From Monodelphis domestica (Eukaryota > Chordata > Mammalia > Didelphimorphia > Didelphidae), in NCBI RefSeq assembly GCF_027887165.1, contig NC_077232.1:15814755-15878754 (forward strand): DNA of 64,000 nt, written 5' to 3'. A program made the translations under genes and the position numbers. Numbering within the stretch: position 1 is the stretch's first letter; each line of letters starts with the position of its first letter. Below are positions 62,865-64,000 of this stretch, one piece after another. The notes under the pieces were generated by a model. The model saw nothing but the letters and a program-made list of their open reading frames with translations. It ran no database searches and was not told the origin of the DNA.

Positions 62865-63356
62865 TATTAAAAATGTTGCCTTCCTCAATTTGGAATTATG
62901 CCCAAATGGCTTTAAAAGAATGCATGCCCTTTGATCCAGCAATATCGCTACTATGTTTGTATCACAAAGAGATAAAAATAATGGGAAAAGATATGTTTCT
63001 ATAAAAATATTTATAGTTGTGCTTTTTGTGGTGGCAGAAAATTGGAAAATGAGGAGAGGTCCCTTGATTGGGGAATGGTGGGACAAATTGTGTAATATGA
63101 TGATGATGCAATACCATTGTGGTATATGGAATGATAAAGCAATGGACTCCTATAGGAACTAGAAAGATCTACCTGAACTGATGCAGAGTGAAATAAGCAG
63201 AACCAGGAGAATATTATACACAGTAACTGAAACATTGTAGGACAATCAAATGTAATTGACTTTGCTACTAAAAAGAATGCATTGATCCAGGCCTGAGGGA
63301 CTTATGAGAAAGAATTCTATCCACATTGTATGGAGAGAAATGAATGAATTTGTTCT
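62865..63356 (+). repeat. LINE-1 3' end, first part
   Basis: CCTTTGATCCAGCAATATCGC, TTGTGGTGGCAGAAAATTGG, CTGAACTGATGCAGAGTGAA and GACTTTGCTACTAAAAAGAATGC are the L1 C-terminal region. Resumes after the LTR at 63891 (TTTAGAG..., AATTTATCATTTAATTATTTGGG) and runs off the window. Confidence 0.8.
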
Positions 63357-63890
63357 TGTCAAGGTGGGATTCCATTCTAGATTCCATTAGCCTGCTTAGG
63401 GTTTAAAAACAAGACCTCATGGACATTCTGCCATTGCTATAGGCCCAGGGATTTGAAAGGCCACTTATCTTGAGAGAGCAAACCAACAAGCAATCCTGCC
63501 TCCTATCTTCCATGACCTTTAGGAACCAGAAAGTGCCCCTCTGAGCACATAGTTACCTCTTCATAATCTCCCCACACCTCACCTGTAGGAACTCATGATG
63601 AAGTTCATGCTGTGATAGGGCTCCTATGGTGTAATCTATCTATTTTCTAATTGGCTAAACTTTCACACCTAGATTGTTAGTCCATCCCCCAGACCATGGG
63701 GTCTAGGGCAGAGGAACAGGGGTCTTGCAACAGGAATTTATAAAATGCTTGTATCTGAACCCATGCTTTGGGCATTTCCATTAGGGCATGTCCCCTTATT
63801 CATGAATAAGAATAAAAATTGCATCTTCTACCATTCACTTTCTGACTCCAGGTGTGTAATTATAATTTGGGTGGGTGGTCCCACACAACA
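63357..63890 (+). mobile_element. LTR inserted in the LINE-1 3' end
   Basis: TGTCAAGGTGGGATTCC to CCCACACAACA. Keeps TATAAAA at 63739-63745 and AATAAA at 63811-63816, about 65 bp apart, a working-looking U3/R layout. I could not see a clean target-site duplication. Confidence 0.75.
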
Positions 63891-64000
63891 TTTAGAGAAA
63901 AAGTTGTGGAAGAAGAAATCCAAAAGAAAACATAATTTATCATTTAATTATTTGGGTATATGATTTAAAATTTGGGTTTAAAACATTACTCTATTACAAA
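63891..64000 (+). repeat. LINE-1 3'UTR, second part
   Basis: AATTTATCATTTAATTATTTGGG matches the L1 3'UTR near 39395. Cut by the window end. Confidence 0.7.

Overview
This is a mammalian, intron-containing, repeat-dense genomic window, most likely from a marsupial. The evidence is a tRNA-derived SINE of the opossum SINE1 type (15041-15244, 28475-28680, 51032-51229), many marsupial-style LINE-1 pieces, several families of endogenous retrovirus (ERV) and solo LTRs, and two chemosensory receptor genes typical of mammals. I cannot fix the species from the sequence; a didelphid such as Monodelphis is my best guess.

Only two genes look functional, both on the minus strand. (1) A complete type-2 vomeronasal receptor (V2R, family C GPCR) spans 33411 down to 8509 in six exons. 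All splice sites and phases agree and the model encodes 862 residues. (2) An intact olfactory receptor coding exon of the OR14 type lies at 52415-53383. Its conserved N-terminal codons extend upstream of the first ATG to a good splice acceptor at 53443. A decayed second copy of V2R exon 1 lies at 41028-41272, inside a segmental duplication of the exon 1 neighbourhood (about 32.1-36.8 kb against 39.75-42.76 kb).

Layout. 1-8.3 kb: ERV pol remnant (+), LTR-like sequence, L1 pieces. 8.5-33.4 kb: V2R gene. Its introns hold ERV gag (-), SINEs, a simple repeat and, in intron 3, a nested pair of ERVs (18987-24957). Intron 5 holds a 29-bp perfect inverted repeat. 33.5-43.3 kb: duplicated flank, two LTR insertions specific to copy 1, nested L1s, pseudo-exon 1. 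43.3-50.1 kb: a composite of ERV fragments, including a minus-strand gag-pro-pol remnant cut by two other LTR pieces and an 88-unit (AG)n. 50.1-51.7 kb: L1 with SINE inserted. 52.3-53.5 kb: OR gene. 54-64 kb: solo LTR, a long antisense L1 holding a nested L1, and an L1 end split by an LTR.

The two receptor genes are independent sensory genes, with no operon or pathway linkage. I found no convincing novel system. The more interesting signals are the OR start-codon problem, the duplicated V2R first exon, the perfect hairpin in the last V2R intron, and several nested insertions whose order can be read from target-site duplications.
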